Assembly: GCA_951799445.1 (NCBI GenBank)
Contig: OX637289.1
Coordinates: 22,692,245-22,756,244, forward strand
Length of the DNA: 64,000 nucleotides
Direction of reading: 5' to 3'
Source of the DNA: Pseudisothecium myosuroides
Taxonomy: Eukaryota; Streptophyta; Bryopsida; Hypnales; Lembophyllaceae
Position numbers and translations under genes: made by a program. The notes under the pieces are model-generated. The model did not search any database. It was not told the DNA's origin and was given only the letters and a program-made list of their open reading frames with translations. Positions 24,712 through 36,415 of this stretch are shown piece after piece. Numbering within the stretch: position 1 is the first letter of the stretch; each line of letters starts with the position of its first letter.

Positions 24712-27296
24712 GGATTGAACCTCGAATTGCTTAGCTGTTGCTGAGACGTATCTGGAGTGGTTGGAAGGTTAGAGGTATGTAAAACAAACATCGAAAATAG
24801 TTTATAGTATTGAGTTGCTTCCTGCAAAGTACAGAAACCAACGCTCGTGGGAGTTTTTCATGCTTGGATGTGAGCGTCCTGGTTTGTGAGCTCAGTCTGA
24901 CGTGCCTTGCGAAAGAGTAGGACCTCTAGCCCACTCTTCGATGATTTTTGTGGAAGGACATTGATCTTTCCATTCAGAAAGCTTGGTATCACCGTAGGTT
25001 GTGATTGTGTTCTTGGGACTCCTGTTGTATCTTAATTATTTGCAGTACTTCAAAGTTTACTGTACTGTGATATTGAAACTGAAATTGAAACTTCTTTAAT
25101 AATGTACTCAGTGCAGAACACAAGGGAACTATTTTGAAAGACTGAGCATGTTGTGAAGTATCTCAAGCTTCTGATTCCTCAAAAGCATGTCTTCACAGAA
25201 CCTCTATGCTGTCAAGAACTCATTTCACTTTGTATACGATCTTTTAAGGCTCTTGTTTTCTATGTTGTTCATGACGTGGTCATGAACAGACTCTTGATTT
25301 TCGCACAAAAGGAACTTGAGGTCTTCCATATGGGACTGTGAACGACCAGACTTTTAATGTATGGTGGCCTTAGGAAAGAGGTCAAATTTTCTTCTTTGTC
25401 TAGACTATTTATCCACATTTCTTCTCTTTGAGATGGTGTAGCTGACTCAAAACTCTTTTTTGAAGCCGTTTGAAGTTTTGCTCACTTAGGCAATCGACTT
25501 TTGGGTGAGTTGTCCATCTTGAGTTGTTTTATGCAATTGATGTTCTCAGTGTAAGTATTTTGTTTGTAGATTGATGATACGAATCTTGATGTCAAAGACA
25601 ATCATCGTATTCTGTATAGACATTTGATTTTTACTTTGACCCGAAAAAAGAAGAAGAAATTGAATGTGCAGGTGCGTAGGGAATTCAGAAACAAACGTAC
25701 AAGCTGTCATTTGAGCAGCATTATTTAGCTCTGTGCATTGATTGTTGTATTTGTTGCATTAGCATTTGTACTTTTGGATACGTTTGGGGAGAATCATGCC
25801 TCCCAAGTATACCTTTCAATTTTTGAGCTTGACACCTTTCTAATTGTATACCTGTCACCATTTAGGAATCTCTATCTTATGTGATGCTAATGTATCCCTG
25901 TTCAACCCCCTGTAAGGACGGGCCCATGACCACTGATTTCAAGCCTCAACTCTCATCACTCTGTTTTCTGCCATTTTTCAACTAGATATGAATGAAAAAA
26001 TTTAAAATAATTTTTTAGAGATGAATCCATATGTCTACTACAAGTTATAAAATTTTCAAATTTTTGGAGGAAAATTTGAAATTACCATGAATTTTTTAAG
26101 AAAAAAATTAAGAAAATTCATATCAAATACAAAAGCTACTCAAAAAATATGAAATTTTCATCATAGATGTATATTATAGTGTAGAACATCATGGTATGAA
26201 CCAAAGTTACCGTGTCACTCTATAATTAAAAAATAAAAATCCATGATTATAGGTCCAAAGTTAATATTGCTATTAAATATTGAATTTTATGAATTTTTCA
26301 AAATTTGCAATTGGAGTGGAAATTGCACTTGGCAAGCTTCATTTCATTAGATGTAATCAAATTCAAATAACATCATTTTTATGGCTAAAATTGACATCAA
26401 GAAAAAATAAGAAGGAATGGCCAAAATACACTACAAGGGTGATCCATGGATTGAGCATCATCTTCTTTAGAAAAGTCAATAAGACCATAACAAGGGACTT
26501 TGCAATACTATTCATTGAAAATGTACTCAAGTACCCTCCAAATAAATAAATTGGATGAAAAAACATTTTTTTCCATCCTACAATGCCAAATGACGTCATC
26601 CATCGGACACTTAGTGTTCGTAGCAACACTATAGGGCTACCATACGTGAAGGTCTATTTTGGCACCTGAGTGCCAAAATTGAGTTTCCACGTCAGATTTT
26701 CAAGGGTCCATATCACCTCAAACCATTCACAAGATGACGCGTGTCACTTTTTTTACAAAAACGACTTAATTTCTACCGAATCTGACCTTTGCATAGGGTA
26801 ATAGTGATATGACTATATATAAGCCTTGAAGGTGGAAATTAACACCTTAAACCATCCATGTACCCATTCCTAACAAGTAGATTTTTATGGAGGGTGAAGT
26901 GTTAATTAATGTGGCTAAAAATGGCAATTTTTACAAAATAATTATCCTTGCTATTTATACATTATGAAATAAATCTTATTTGTTACCAAAGATTTGAAAT
27001 GATGGATGAAATATCTCATCATGAATTCAAGTACTTTCAATTGGCTTAAATTTTCATCAATAGAGAAAATTTGATGTTGGTTGTTAGATGAGAGCCATGT
27101 GAAGTGATAGTATTTGTTGAAGGAGCCAACATTAATACCATCTGGGTGGATAGATAACCTCAGGATTTCTCTAAGGAATTCACTTTTACAACATTGCACA
27201 CAAGTAAGAGGTTGTATATCAAATTTTATAATTAGATTTTGTTAAATTATCTTTGCAATCATGCTCACATGCACAAAATTAGTTGTAGTGTGATGT
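24712..27296. other. 3' flank of the Rieske gene, then AT-rich repeat DNA
   Basis: About 24712-25150 probably includes the 3' untranslated region, since composition stays gene-like and no competing open frame is seen. From 25902 to about 26420 a diverged dispersed repeat appears (CAACCCCCTGTAAGGACGG at its start), related to copies at 39430-40075, 45231-45930 and 61300-61610. The remainder to 27296 shows no gene. Confidence 0.5.
25902..26420. repeat. Dispersed repeat, family 2, plus orientation
   Basis: The start (CCCATGACCACTGATTTCAAGC, near 25920) matches the 45231 copy (CCCATTACCACTGACTTCAAGC). Shared blocks continue through the ATGT-TCTACTACA and CGTGTCACTCTATAATTAA sections. The TTAA at the left end has become TCAA. 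The right boundary is uncertain. Confidence 0.6.
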
Positions 27297-27781
27297 TTAA
27301 CCCCAAAAGGATTGAGGGAGTTTTTCAAGAGAAATTGTCAAAAAAATTCCATTTTTTTAGTACACTAGCTAAAACTGAAAGTAAATACTTTTTTTTTAAC
27401 TTCAAGTGAACCATCCAAAAGTATACACTAAATAGTGAAATTAGATTGCCTTAATAATTATATTGCCTTACTTCAAGAACATTACTTTACAAGCCATCAA
27501 AGTCTACAAATACTTCTACAAATATTTCCCTTTGTACACATGGAGGTTTATGAGTCTCAATTACAACTTTCCTTAATTCAAAAGTACTAAATTCTTGTAA
27601 AAAAGCAGTAAATATTTATATAGTGTAGAATGTCGAGAAATTAGTGTGGGGCAACCTAATGTCACTATTTAGTGTACTAGTATCTCTAGAGACTATTATG
27701 GCAATGTGTGGAAAATTTTTAAGACCATTTGACATATTGGATTGAAAGATTATAATGTTCCAAGAAGTGAAAAAAGCATTA

Positions 27782-28102
27782 GAGAAAATTTCAGGCCTCC
27801 AGAGGGCTACTCCACAGTCCTCCAGGGTACCCTGAAATTTGTTTTTCTTTGTTGAAAAATTCATTTTTTTCCTATTCCCACCCAACTGAAACTGCAGTGG
27901 CAATGGCGCAGAACCGAGTTTTATGAGTAAAAAAAAGATTTTTTTTTTTTTTAATCTTAAAAAAATTATTTAAAAAAATTAAAAATTAAAAATCGCAAAA
28001 ACTGACTATTCATTGCGGCAATTAGTTGGAGTGACAGACCAAGCTTTTTAATAGCTTGGTTTGTCACTTCGGAGCAGCCCTCTGGAGGGTCAAAAATTCT
28101 TC
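27782..28102. mobile_element. TA-flanked MITE with GAGGGCTACTCC inverted ends, copy 2
   Basis: This 321-bp element is flanked by TA (27780-27781 and 28103-28104). The ends pair as GAGAAAATTTCAGGCCTCC and the inverse of GGAGGGTCAAAAATTCTTC. It shares ends and an A/T-only core with copy 1 (7462-7818). The intronic reference copy at 23033-23900 lacks it. Confidence 0.72.
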
Positions 28103-28329
28103 TAATGACTTCTTTTCATTCCTGTAAGACGGGGTCAGTAGACTTCAATCTCTCTTGGAATAAAATGTTTGCTCCATTCAAAATTGAGCCTCTACACCAT
28201 CAACTACTACATTTCGTTAGGTATACATATACAAAATTTCAAAAGCATAAGGTATTTAACTTACACTAAATCACCCTGCAATGTGAGGAGTTCATGTAAA
28301 CCAACAACGGACTAGCCATTTTTTGATGA

Positions 28330-28337
28330 TTTTTTAT
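28330..28337. repeat. Left 8-bp target-site duplication of the giant hAT
   Basis: TTTTTTAT abuts the CAGGG end and is repeated exactly at 46323-46330. An 8-bp duplication is diagnostic of hAT insertion. The T-rich sequence alone would be weak evidence, but the collinear flanks remove most of the doubt. Confidence 0.88.
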
Positions 28338-28390
28338 CAGGGTTGTCTATCCGGACGTGACGTGGGCTTTTCACGTCCGGATGTCATGAC
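28338..28390 (+). repeat. Left terminal inverted repeat region of the giant hAT
   Basis: CAGGGTTGTC is followed by CCGGACGTGACGTGG and CACGTCCGGATGTCATG. It holds a local palindrome (CCGGACGTG/CACGTCCGG). The right end, read inverted, has the same elements in nearly the same order. Confidence 0.82.
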
Positions 28391-28483
28391 ACGTCCGTCC
28401 TGACGCGTCCTGACGCGTCAGGACCCGTCGCCAATGCTGACGGGACCGTCGGCGGCGCGGATGAAGTCTGTCCAGGCCGTTGT

Positions 28484-28725
28484 TGGACGGGCAACCGTCT
28501 CCTGGACGGACAGGCCGACGCTGGACGGGAGACCGTCTCCTGGACGGACAGGCCGATGCTGGACGGGAGACCGTCTCCTGGACGGACAGGCCGACGCTGG
28601 ACGGGAGACCGTCTCCTGGACGGACAGGCCGACGCTGGACGGGAGACCGTCGCCAGGACGGACAGGCCGACGCTGGACGGGAGACCGTCGCCAAGACGGA
28701 CAGGCCGACGCTGGACGGATGTCCG
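28484..28725 (+). repeat. 38-bp GC-rich tandem repeat, six copies plus a partial
   Basis: Six 38-bp units start TGGACGGGAGACCGTC, each with GACGG(N4)CCGTC and a following GGACGGACAGGCC. The copies differ by only a few bases (TCTCCTGG against TCGCCAGG). They lie between the left end and the transposase gene, where hAT elements carry subterminal transposase-binding repeats and the promoter. The composition contrasts sharply with the AT-rich surroundings. Long open frames here on both strands are by-products of the repeat. Confidence 0.93.
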
Positions 28726-29025
28726 TCGCGTCAGAATGTTCGTCTACCTGGGTTATTTTAGGGTTTCGGATTTAGGGTTTTAGGAGCGGCTTCATGGTGT
28801 ATATTTAGGACTTACGCCTATTCAAGATTACTTTTCCTTGCTGATTTTGCCTCTCGTGACTTGGTTGGAGTACAATCATTGCTCTAGAGCGAAGTCCAAG
28901 AAGAGTGTGATGTGGTGGCACTTGTTGTGAGAGCAACAAGTGTTGTTTCTACATCACATTTCAAACAGAATACTAATCTTATTGTTTTTTATGCAGGTGG
29001 AGGTGGAGGAGAACATATAAGAGCG

Positions 29026-32000
29026 ATGGAAGGAAGAAGGTCACATTGGGAACCTTGGTACACCCTAAGATCGGATGGAAAAGTTTCATGCAAATTTTGC
29101 CAAACTTTGTTAAGTTATCGAAAGGATCGATTGCTTTTCCATTTGGGATACAGACGAAATGACAATCTCCCTGGAGTGAGAGCGTGCAACAAAGCTAGTG
29201 CAGCTGTGAAAGTGGTGTTTTTTAATTGTGGAGGAAATATACCTGCAGTCGCTCCGGATGGAACTGTAGGCGACGTGGAAGTGACATCACCATCAACGAT
29301 ACAACCAAGTGCAGTACGTGGTGAGCAACAACGTGATGCCTCAGTTTCAGCAAATGAGGGAGGGAAAAACACTGGAGGCCAAAGCTCTCAAGTACGATCA
29401 TCGGAGGCGCCCAACCCTAGTTCGACCCACAATCGATCGATGAGACAATTGTCTGTACAAGAAGGAATGAACACATCAAACAAGCAAGTACTTGACAAGA
29501 AGTGGGCTAGATTTTTCTATGAAGCCAATATACCATTCAATGTAGCGAGGAACCCTGCTTTTTTGGATGCAGTGAAATCAACATCTGAATCGAGAGTTGC
29601 CTACAAACCTCCAGCTTACCATGCACTTCGTACAAAGCTCATGAAATCCACAAAAGACGAAGTGGCTGCAACGGTAGCAGAGAAGACAAGGGCATCAATC
29701 CACAAATACGGCGTGACAATATGCTCTAATGGATGGGACAATGTCACATATCGACCATTGATGAATGTCATGTTGGCATGTACAAGTGGAGAGGTATTTC
29801 TTGGATCAATAGACACAACAGGCGAATGCAAAGATGCTACTTACGTGGCTAATTGTGTGGGTGATTACATTGACGAGGTAGGGGCACAGAATGTGGTACA
29901 AGTTTGTACAGACAATGCAGCAAACATGTTGGCCGCTGGCACTTTGTTACTTGGTCGATTTCCACACATATATTTTCAAGGTTGTTCAGCACATGCACTT
30001 GATCTTCTACTTGAAGATTGGGGAAAGCAAGACTGGATAACAAGTATGGTCAAGAAGGCAAAGACAATTGTGAAATACATTCGCATGCATCACATGCCAC
30101 TTGCAATTTTTCGACGACATTCTCCAAATCAAATTTTGAAAAATCCCGTTGAGACACGTTTTGCGACCACATTCCTCATGATTGAGCGTTTGGTGGAGGT
30201 GAGGCAAGCGGTGGAATCGACAGTCCATGATGCGCAGTGGAATGAGTACACAAGGAAATTGACATCACGTCAAAAGCAAGAAAAGGCTAACAATGTGCGA
30301 CGATATGTGCGAACAGATGAATTTTGGAGGAAATGTTTGAACTTTGTGCACATGGTGGAGCCCGTCTTGGTTGCTTTTCGAGAGTTTGATGGCAAGCACC
30401 CGTGCATGGCCAAGGCATGGCTTGTGATGAAGAACGTGGAAAAGCATGTTTTATCTTTGAAAGATCCACCATTTTCATTGGAACCACGGTATGAAGTTCC
30501 CGCCGTCGATGCCTTCTACGATCGGTGGAACATGCTTAGGACAGATTTGCATTACGCAGGGGCTTTATTGAATCCCTTTTTACTTGATGAAGTCATGCTA
30601 ATGGATGACGATGAGGCAAGAGAAGCCATATTGAGAGTATTGCGCCAATTGACAATTGGAGATCAAGCATTTGCTTCTGCTTTGTCTGAGTACCAAGCAT
30701 TTCGAGATCGTCGAGGCATCTTTGGTGGACTTCCTGATGTACACACCTTAAATTTGGAGCCTCACGAATGGTGGGACCTTCTCGGAGCCGGTGCTCGTAT
30801 ACTTTCACCGATTGCCAAAAAGATCCTCGCACAAGTGTGTTCTGCATCGTCGTGTGAACGCAATTGGAGCATGTATTCGTTTGTGCACAACAAATCCCGC
30901 AACAGATTGACATCGAAGCGTGCTGAGGAATTGGTTTACATTTATATCAATTCCAAGACTCTTAGAGAAAGGGCTGCAGCAAATCCGACAAGGTGGTACA
31001 CCGAGAATATGATGTCAGAAGATTCCATGACAGATGAGTCTGATGGTTTAGACCATGGTTCGGTTCTCTTTGACCCCGATGATGATGATTCAAATGATGG
31101 CTCCAATAATGGCGATGACCCACCAAACGACAGATTTGGTGGGATGAGAAGAGTGGATCCTCTAATTGATGCATCCGTATTTGACTTTCAAGAAGAGGAT
31201 AATAACAACAATGACCACGAGGGACATGAAAGAAGTCCACCACAAATGCCACAAACGTGGAATGCTGGGCCAAGTGGGGGAAATACGAATGAGGACGTTG
31301 TGGCACCGAGACCACTATGTCCAAACCCTACAGATGTACAAGTTGATGCCACTACAGAAAGAGATGGTACTGACGTTGAAAGAGGACGTGAACAAGACGT
31401 AGTAGTACCACAGGCATTGCCCATGAGGAGCACCCATGGAGAAGGATCCCCTCATGGTGGAGAATCGGATATGCCCCCTCCAAATCAAGTCTCGGATGCA
31501 CTACAACGTCAAATGCCAGTACTGGATAATCCACGAACCCAAAGTGCATCAAGGCCGTCGACTTCCGAAGTTCGTCCCCGCGAACCAACTTCATCGATAG
31601 GTACACGATTGGCTAGTATTGTCCAAACTTTGAATATGTCTGAGCGGACGACTCCAAACCAGACTTCAGTGCGCCCTCCTACCTGTCCGAATACTCGATT
31701 TAAGCGTCCACGACAAGAAGGTACTACTGGTGAAAGAAGGGGTCTCAGAACTCGTAGAAGGATGAGGAGGGAAGAAGCAGCAACCCAGCCTTTTGCAAGA
31801 GAAGTTATTGTAGGAGCACCCAATACAGATGGTCTTCTAGATGCAACGGGCCAACGACCTCTTTGGACAATGTCTTCTATAGTTCGTCCACAGCGAAACC
31901 GCAATTCAAATGCGTCCAGCGAAAGTGGTAGTGCAACATCTAAGGATGATGGTGAATCCATCGGTGGTAGTATAGGTGAAGATGGTGAGATTCCAGGAGA

Positions 32001-32118
32001 TAGTGATTACAGGGCGCCTCGACAAGGTCCACTTGCAGGAGCTGGTGGTAACCAACAAAATCAAGGAGAAGCAAATGCAAACACTTTTGTGCATAATCTT
32101 AGGCATGGAAGACGTTGA
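29026..32118 (+). CDS. hAT-superfamily transposase, BED finger and long disordered tail
   Basis: The ATG at 29026 (MEGRRSHWEPWY) opens a 1030-aa frame. A likely splice acceptor (TTTTTTATGCAG, ending 28995) suggests a 5' leader intron. A BED-type zinc finger occupies residues 8 to about 56 (W8, C22, C25, H39, later C). A DUF659-like RNase H core follows: ICSNGWDN (232-239), the second Asp in VCTDNAAN (D296), then GCSAHALDLLLEDWG. The hAT C-terminal dimerisation block holds SSCERNWSMYSFVHNKSRNR with catalytic E611. Residue 235 is Asn where the first catalytic Asp normally sits (SDGW), so cutting activity is doubtful unless the nearby Asp replaces it. The tail from about 665 to 1030 is acidic, then Pro/Ser-rich with a basic patch (near 930-960, GLRTRRRMRRE), unusual for the family. 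The frame is otherwise uninterrupted. Confidence 0.9.
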   Translation: MEGRRSHWEPWYTLRSDGKVSCKFCQTLLSYRKDRLLFHLGYRRNDNLPGVRACNKASAAVKVVFFNCGGNIPAVAPDGTVGDVEVTSPSTIQPSAVRGEQQRDASVSANEGGKNTGGQSSQVRSSEAPNPSSTHNRSMRQLSVQEGMNTSNKQVLDKKWARFFYEANIPFNVARNPAFLDAVKSTSESRVAYKPPAYHALRTKLMKSTKDEVAATVAEKTRASIHKYGVTICSNGWDNVTYRPLMNVMLACTSGEVFLGSIDTTGECKDATYVANCVGDYIDEVGAQNVVQVCTDNAANMLAAGTLLLGRFPHIYFQGCSAHALDLLLEDWGKQDWITSMVKKAKTIVKYIRMHHMPLAIFRRHSPNQILKNPVETRFATTFLMIERLVEVRQAVESTVHDAQWNEYTRKLTSRQKQEKANNVRRYVRTDEFWRKCLNFVHMVEPVLVAFREFDGKHPCMAKAWLVMKNVEKHVLSLKDPPFSLEPRYEVPAVDAFYDRWNMLRTDLHYAGALLNPFLLDEVMLMDDDEAREAILRVLRQLTIGDQAFASALSEYQAFRDRRGIFGGLPDVHTLNLEPHEWWDLLGAGARILSPIAKKILAQVCSASSCERNWSMYSFVHNKSRNRLTSKRAEELVYIYINSKTLRERAAANPTRWYTENMMSEDSMTDESDGLDHGSVLFDPDDDDSNDGSNNGDDPPNDRFGGMRRVDPLIDASVFDFQEEDNNNNDHEGHERSPPQMPQTWNAGPSGGNTNEDVVAPRPLCPNPTDVQVDATTERDGTDVERGREQDVVVPQALPMRSTHGEGSPHGGESDMPPPNQVSDALQRQMPVLDNPRTQSASRPSTSEVRPREPTSSIGTRLASIVQTLNMSERTTPNQTSVRPPTCPNTRFKRPRQEGTTGERRGLRTRRRMRREEAATQPFAREVIVGAPNTDGLLDATGQRPLWTMSSIVRPQRNRNSNASSESGSATSKDDGESIGGSIGEDGEIPGDSDYRAPRQGPLAGAGGNQQNQGEANANTFVHNLRHGRR

Positions 32119-32387
32119 GTATTTTGAAAAAGACCAGAGTGTCTTCATGTTTCCAAATGGCAATTGGCAAATGCAATGGTTTTTCATTTTTTCCGATTTT
32201 GAGGCTCAATGCCTTGCATATTGTATTCGGCATTAATAAATATTACATTTCTTCCTTTCATTCTCGTGAAGGATACGATTTGGCAATTTGTATACTTCAA
32301 TGTATATATAAAACATACCTTTAGGAATGGTAATTGCCCGTCTTTCGGTCTTTGGAATTTTTGTGTTTTGATTCCATCTCGGAACTA

Positions 32388-32850
32388 TTAACCCCTAAAA
32401 TGTCAACTCCCAAGATCATTAGACTATCAAAAAAACACTCAAAATTGTCATTTCTGCTACATTTGCCTCAAATTACAAAAAAATTGTTTTTTACAAAATC
32501 TAACCGTAAGATCTCGTATTTCAATACTTCACTTGTTTTTTTACCATGTAGTAAAATTTTCATAAGGAGTTGAAAGGATGGATTGAAAGATATTAGCATT
32601 TGAAGTTGGAACAAAAGGTTTTTGGAATGCTGTCTTTGCAATTTTAGATTCATTTTGACCGCAATTTGCAAAAAAATTTGTCACTATTCAATTTGAATTT
32701 AAAATTTTTTATATTCAAGAATTGAGTTGAAAATATAGGAAAAACGTTGGGAGATAAATATACTTGATTTTCATCATTTACAAAAATTGCGCAATAGAAG
32801 TGTAACATTGTCAACTCAACTGTAGGAATAGGCATGAGATTGAATAGAGC
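32388..32850. mobile_element. piggyBac-like TTAA element, truncated
   Basis: TTAA-CCCCTAAAATGTC starts it. The interior (ACTCAAAATTGTCATTT, TAACCGTAAGATCTCGTA) matches other members, but no right end is found. It begins about 270 bp after the transposase stop codon. Confidence 0.6.
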
Positions 32851-33091
32851 CTAAGAGCCTTAAATTATTAATTATGTAGTTATAGAATAAAAATGGTCAA
32901 GCCAGGCCAAACCAACAAGTGTACTATTCTAACAAATAATCTACACCTCATGCGTCATGCCGTCATGATGTTATTTTCTTGCAAAAATAGTAGAAAGATG
33001 AATTAAAAAAAGACTTCAAAGTGTCATTGAAGTACAAATTCAATATTCCATAACTATCGTCAAACTAAAACTCCTCATTACTTTCATCTCA

Positions 33092-34025
33092 TTAATCCCT
33101 AAAGGACTAAGGCATTTCTTCCGTCAAAAGACACTCAAAACTGCCATTTCTATTGCAAAGAGAAAAAAACTTTAGAAATTGTTGTTTTTTGCATATCTAA
33201 CCATAGGATCTTCTACTAGACTAGTACAAGAATATGTGGAAGAAATTTCAGAAACTTTCACCAAGTACATTGCAAGATATTTGCATTTAAAGTGAAAAAA
33301 ACAAAAAAATTTGCACCTTGTTCAACTAGACTTTTTGGCTTTGAATCTTTCTAACTTAATATTTTTGCACTACACATGAGATTTTCATAATATTTTATGT
33401 TGAATAGTTGAGTTGAGAATCTAAGAAAAAAAAATTAGGAAAAAAACACTTAATTTTCATTCATTAAAAAATTGTTACGTAATAGTAGGTTCAAGATTGA
33501 AAGAAACACTATATTATTAATAGCTTTAAGAGGAAATTGAAACACAATAATCCCAATGGCTAGATTATTCTAATATGCAAACTAAACCCTATCTAACAAT
33601 TTTTTGGGAAAAATTGTTAAAATTGCATTCCAAAATGAGTTCTATAAGTTATTTTTTCAAGAAGATGCTTAGATTGCCCGAAAAACTATGATTGTCCATA
33701 ACTTTCTCATATTTAGTCCAATTAGAATGAATCAAAGCTTCACATGTAGGCAAAAATATAATCTCTTAGAAAAAAAATATTTTAAAAAATATTTTGAGTT
33801 TTTGTGATTTTTTTTGTGCTGCCCGCCAAAATCTAATTTTGCTTCACCTCCCTGTAACTTTTGCTTCCAGGCACCAATTGAAATAAAATTTATATGTCCA
33901 CAAAGCTCTTGCACAATTGCAGAACCTCAAAAAATCCCAAAAAATTTCTCTAAGAATTAAAGCTACAGGAACCTGCTTGGACCCAAATTGTCCCCCGTAG
34001 GGACAGACGGTCCTTTAGGGGTTAA
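33092..34025. mobile_element. piggyBac-like TTAA element, complete
   Basis: TTAA-TCCCTAAAGGAC opens and GGTCCTTTAGGGG-TTAA closes it, 934 bp. It is inserted in the giant hAT between the transposase and kinase genes. It is oriented opposite to the 43074 copy. Confidence 0.83.
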
Positions 34026-34445
34026 TCAAACATGGAGTGACTCAAAAATTTAAAGGGATTTTGGATGGAAAAAAGGTAGTAGGACTTTAGAGCTTGAAGT
34101 CTCTAATTTCAAATTATATTTGGTAGTCTACATGACCACATCAAATCATCAATTCATTCAGTACCCACTATTGTATAAATGTTTGGAATTAGGATTTGTA
34201 GACAACACAAACCAAGTAGCGCAAGACCATTCATTTACAAAAAACTTGCAAGGAACGGAACAAAGATTACACTCATTGTTTAGATAAAAGAAGTTTATAT
34301 TAAAAAGAAATTTGTACAAAATGGATTGAGGCCACAAAGTGTGCTACAATGCTACGGATGTCCTCAAGCCTACACTATAAGACCTGCTTGTGCTAAGTAA
34401 ACACTAATTTTGCAACTATAATAATATATATTAATATTGTTTTCT

Positions 34446-36110
34446 CTAATCTTCATTTCTTGCCTGTTGGTCTTCAAGTTCTTGTTCTTTGCGTGCCTCG
34501 CGGTAGCAATCCATGGGTGGTATCCAAAACGTTGGAGCACCACTTAATCGTTGCACGGCATATGTCACCGAGCGTCGTTGTAGTGGCTCCACCTTGCACA
34601 ATTCGCCTAGTGTTGCTTGAAATGTACCAAATGCCGTATGGTCCGGAATCATCTCTACATTTCCGTGATCCTTTTTCCATACCTTCATAGCCAATTTTCC
34701 TATGGAGTATCCGTCCGTGTGTATACTAACACACGGTGGCTTCACCATGCGACTTGGAGATGTTGAAGTTCCGGTCTGTCCAGTCAAGTACATCAACTCA
34801 GGAGCCACCCACCAACGTTTAGATCGAGTGGTCTGCAATGCCCGTGAACAATCAAATTGGTACAGAGAAGGTGTTTCTTCATTGATGCGGCTACCCATTC
34901 CCCAATCACATAGACCAATCCATATAGTTCTTCCATCATCATTTGGAAAGTGAAGCATAATGTTCTCGGGTGTGATGTCGTTGTGGAGTACAGAACACTG
35001 TTACACTGCATCCACAATGCAGATCAACGCCCACGCAAGTTCGGTGCGCTTGCGCCTATACGCCATGAATCGTTTGGCTTCTTGCATTGTTTGTGCAGTT
35101 GCATAGTAAGCCAGCTCCCCGATTTCATCCGGATCTCGATTCTTCTCATCAAGAGTAAACATGGCGCCGAGAGTACCTCCATTCCACCATTGAGAATAGC
35201 ATTCCATGGTCATGTCATTTATAGCAAAGAATTTAATGACCCCTGGATGATTGCATGGACAAGCCAGTGCCTCGATGGACAACTTTTCCCTTGACTTCTT
35301 CAATTGACCAACGTCCAAGGCTGACTTCCCAGCTAATACCATCTTCTCGGGAACATATTTTGAGTTTTGAAGACAAACCTTGCGCACCCTGCCGTGGCCC
35401 CCTCGTTTGCTATGGCCGGACAAAGGAACCACCACCACTCCTCTTTCCAGGAAAACCACTCCTCCCGCAGCCACTTGACCGAAGGCCAAGTTATGACTTC
35501 GTTGAAACCACGGAGCTGAACGAACGTTGTGTGAAGACAGTGGTCGCATTGCATCATGCCACCAATACACCTTCTTGTGCAACAAATTCAAAGCTTGTTG
35601 TTTGGGCGGCACAGTCCTTTGAAAGCCTTTAATGTGTTCAGCAACTTGGGCAATGTTGAAGACACACGTTGAAACTTGTGAATCCAACCAATGTTCAAAT
35701 GATTCCTTTGTGCGGTCTTCCAACCACTCATCCTTGCTCATTGCTGTCCAAAACAAGTGGCGGAACTTGTTTTTAATGGCATCCACTCCCTCGGATCCGC
35801 GTGAGACATATGTTGTGTTCAATTGCGCAATCGTATATTGATCCAAAAAATCCAATGCCACTTCATGCAATTTTCTCGTTGCTACCTTCCTTGGCCACTT
35901 TTCTGGATTTGCGGACTTGTGCTTGTTCCGTTGCTTTTTCTTTGCCTTCGAAGACTCTCCAGCAGCCACAGACTCTCCACCAACCATAGCATTGACCCCT
36001 TCTGCAACTACGGCCTCTGAAACGCAATCCGTTGATTCGAAATCATGTTCATCTCCAACGCCTGTAAACCAGGCATCAACCTTCCTCTTCGAGAAATCGC
36101 GACCAGCCAT
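34446..36110 (-). pseudogene. hAT-borne protein kinase, one in-frame stop
   Basis: The minus-strand frame runs from ATG at 36110 (MAGRDFSKRKVDAWF) to a stop at 34446, 555 codons including one TAA at 35001-35003 (codon 370). Residues 1-200 are unrecognised, with a Lys-rich stretch (55-70, possible nuclear signal). The kinase fold follows: Gly-rich loop GHSKRGGHGRV (232-241), Lys262, Glu280, catalytic loop LHNDITPEN (D378, N383), metal-binding CDWGMG (D402, DWG for DFG), and WWVAPEL as the APE motif. Sequence right after the TAA continues straight into the catalytic loop, so the stop is a lesion, not a gene end. It can come from CAA by one transition. The gene is cargo of the giant hAT. GACGG/CCGTC dyads lie 200-300 bp upstream. 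No host gene family member is obvious to me. Confidence 0.82.
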
Positions 36111-36316
36111 CGAGACAGAAACAGATTATCAAAATGAAAGGAATTAGGGTTTCGGGTTCCACAATGTGAAAAACCGCCCCCCTTATTCCTCAAACCAGCC
36201 TCAATCCAAGCGCCCGCGCTCCCAAGCAAGGACTGCAACCAATCCAAGACAAGAGAGCACCGTCAGAGCAGGAGAGACTGGTGCGGAACTTAATGAAAAG
36301 GCGGGTTATATACCCA

Positions 36317-36415
36317 TTTGCGGGGACGGACAGGCCGTCGGGGGGACGGGCAGGCCGTCGAGGGGACGGACATTCCGTCTCCAGGACGGGAAGGCCGTCG
36401 AGCGGGCCGTCCCCA
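36317..36415 (-). promoter_or_regulatory. GACGG-N5-CCGTC dyad cluster upstream of the kinase gene
   Basis: There are four dyads in 100 bp: GACGGACAGGCCGTC, GACGGGCAGGCCGTC, GACGGACATTCCGTC and GACGGGAAGGCCGTC. They are related to the 38-bp units at 28484-28725. They lie 207-305 bp before the kinase start codon. A role as promoter or transposase-binding site is inferred from position and repetition. Confidence 0.7.

Noticed and set aside
28434..28725. CRISPR-like array
   Set aside because: The units are tandem 38-bp repeats without unique spacers, in eukaryotic transposon DNA.
28371..28783. Overlapping GC-rich open frames on both strands at the left hAT end
   Set aside because: They are produced by the 38-bp tandem repeat, whose low-complexity translation (repeated GRTGRRWTGD) has no independent coding evidence.
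34999..35018. A tiny intron removing the kinase TAA
   Set aside because: The only GT..AG pair spanning it (GTGGATGCAGTGTAACAG) would be 18 nt, far below any spliceable plant intron.
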